From Lactiplantibacillus dongliensis (GTDB lineage Bacteria; Bacillota; Bacilli; Lactobacillales; Lactobacillaceae): a stretch of DNA of 42,632 nucleotides. Position numbers and translations under genes: made by a program. The stretch spans positions 1 to 42,632 of the forward strand of contig NZ_BJDK01000032.1 of assembly GCF_005405105.1 (NCBI RefSeq), read 5' to 3'. Shown here one piece after another: positions 42,559 through 42,632 of the stretch; the first letter of the stretch is position 1, and every line of letters begins with the position of its first letter. The notes beneath the pieces were generated by a model. That model saw nothing but the letters and a program-made list of their open reading frames with translations. It did no database searches and was not told the origin of the DNA.

Positions 42559-42632
42559 CTCAATTGTCAAATCAAGTGCAACACTAAGAATCTATTCTTA
42601 GAAGTGGTCTAGTTGCTAAGCTAGTTCAGGCA
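42559..42632. mobile_element. End of an insertion sequence, probably IS30 family
   Basis: The bases from TCAATTGTCAAATCAAGTGC on resemble the terminal repeat and leader of lactobacillar IS30-type elements as I remember them, and they interrupt the membrane-protein frame. The element runs out of the window, so no transposase can be read. Family call is tentative. Confidence 0.4.

Noticed and set aside
1-42632. CRISPR arrays, tRNA and rRNA genes
   Set aside because: No regularly spaced short repeats, tRNA-like GTTCRA-type arms with fitting cloverleaf size, or rRNA sequence were seen; a tRNAscan and CRISPR finder run would settle it.

Overview
The window looks like chromosome of a Lactiplantibacillus species (L. 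plantarum group). The evidence is a surface protein ending in an LPQTxE-type sortase signal, a gallate-decarboxylase-type UbiD protein very close to LpdC, a second divergent LepA, low-to-mid GC content, strong AGGAGG ribosome sites and many TTG/GTG starts. Everything here is read by eye. Family names come from motifs, not searches. No rRNA, tRNA or CRISPR array was seen.

Layout. (1) 1-8.5 kb, minus strand: two paralogous envelope-glycan cassettes. Each pairs a cellulose-synthase-like GT2 with a PilZ-like tail and a polytopic membrane partner. One cassette also has a DPM1-like GT2 fused to GtrA, and its membrane partner is cut to less than half length. (2) 8.8-9.3 kb: an orphan thioredoxin-type arsenate reductase. 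(3) 9.5-14.2 kb: an AT-rich accessory island with an IS110-like transposase remnant, a DUF1906 gene lacking its N-terminus, an unknown membrane protein, and a helveticin J-like class III bacteriocin divergent from a secreted protein. (4) 14.4-17.6 kb: three small Mor-like HTH genes around a small membrane protein and an LPQTNE-anchored adhesin; a fourth Mor-like gene lies at 40.8 kb. (5) 17.7-22.7 kb: an ABC-2 exporter with a distal TetR regulator and a perfect operator-like palindrome, small secreted or membrane proteins, and a CzrA-like ArsR/CDF metal-efflux pair. (6) 23.2-27.1 kb: UbiD/LpdC, a FabK/NMO flavoprotein, and a Fic toxin with an HTH-antitoxin fusion. (7) 27.1-33.8 kb: mostly metabolic and regulatory genes (LysR, Dus, aldo/keto reductase, DeoC, GntR, TetR). 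(8) 33.8-36.2 kb: a divergent LepA paralogue followed by a decayed duplicate of the junction upstream of it. (9) 36.2-40.6 kb: an unrecognised two-gene operon convergent with a WYL regulator. (10) 40.8-42.6 kb: Mor-like gene, short DUF3825 protein, and a membrane gene apparently broken by an IS end at the right edge.

The strongest candidates for undescribed biology are: the two-gene operon at 36.2-39.5 kb (PH-like/TerB-like/Gly-rich membrane protein plus a coiled-coil membrane protein); a family of about 90-150 bp cloverleaf-forming intergenic elements with a shared internal hairpin (4 copies, plus one unrelated foldback); the repeated Mor-like regulators; and an HTH protein carrying a VbhA-like Fic-inhibitory segment.
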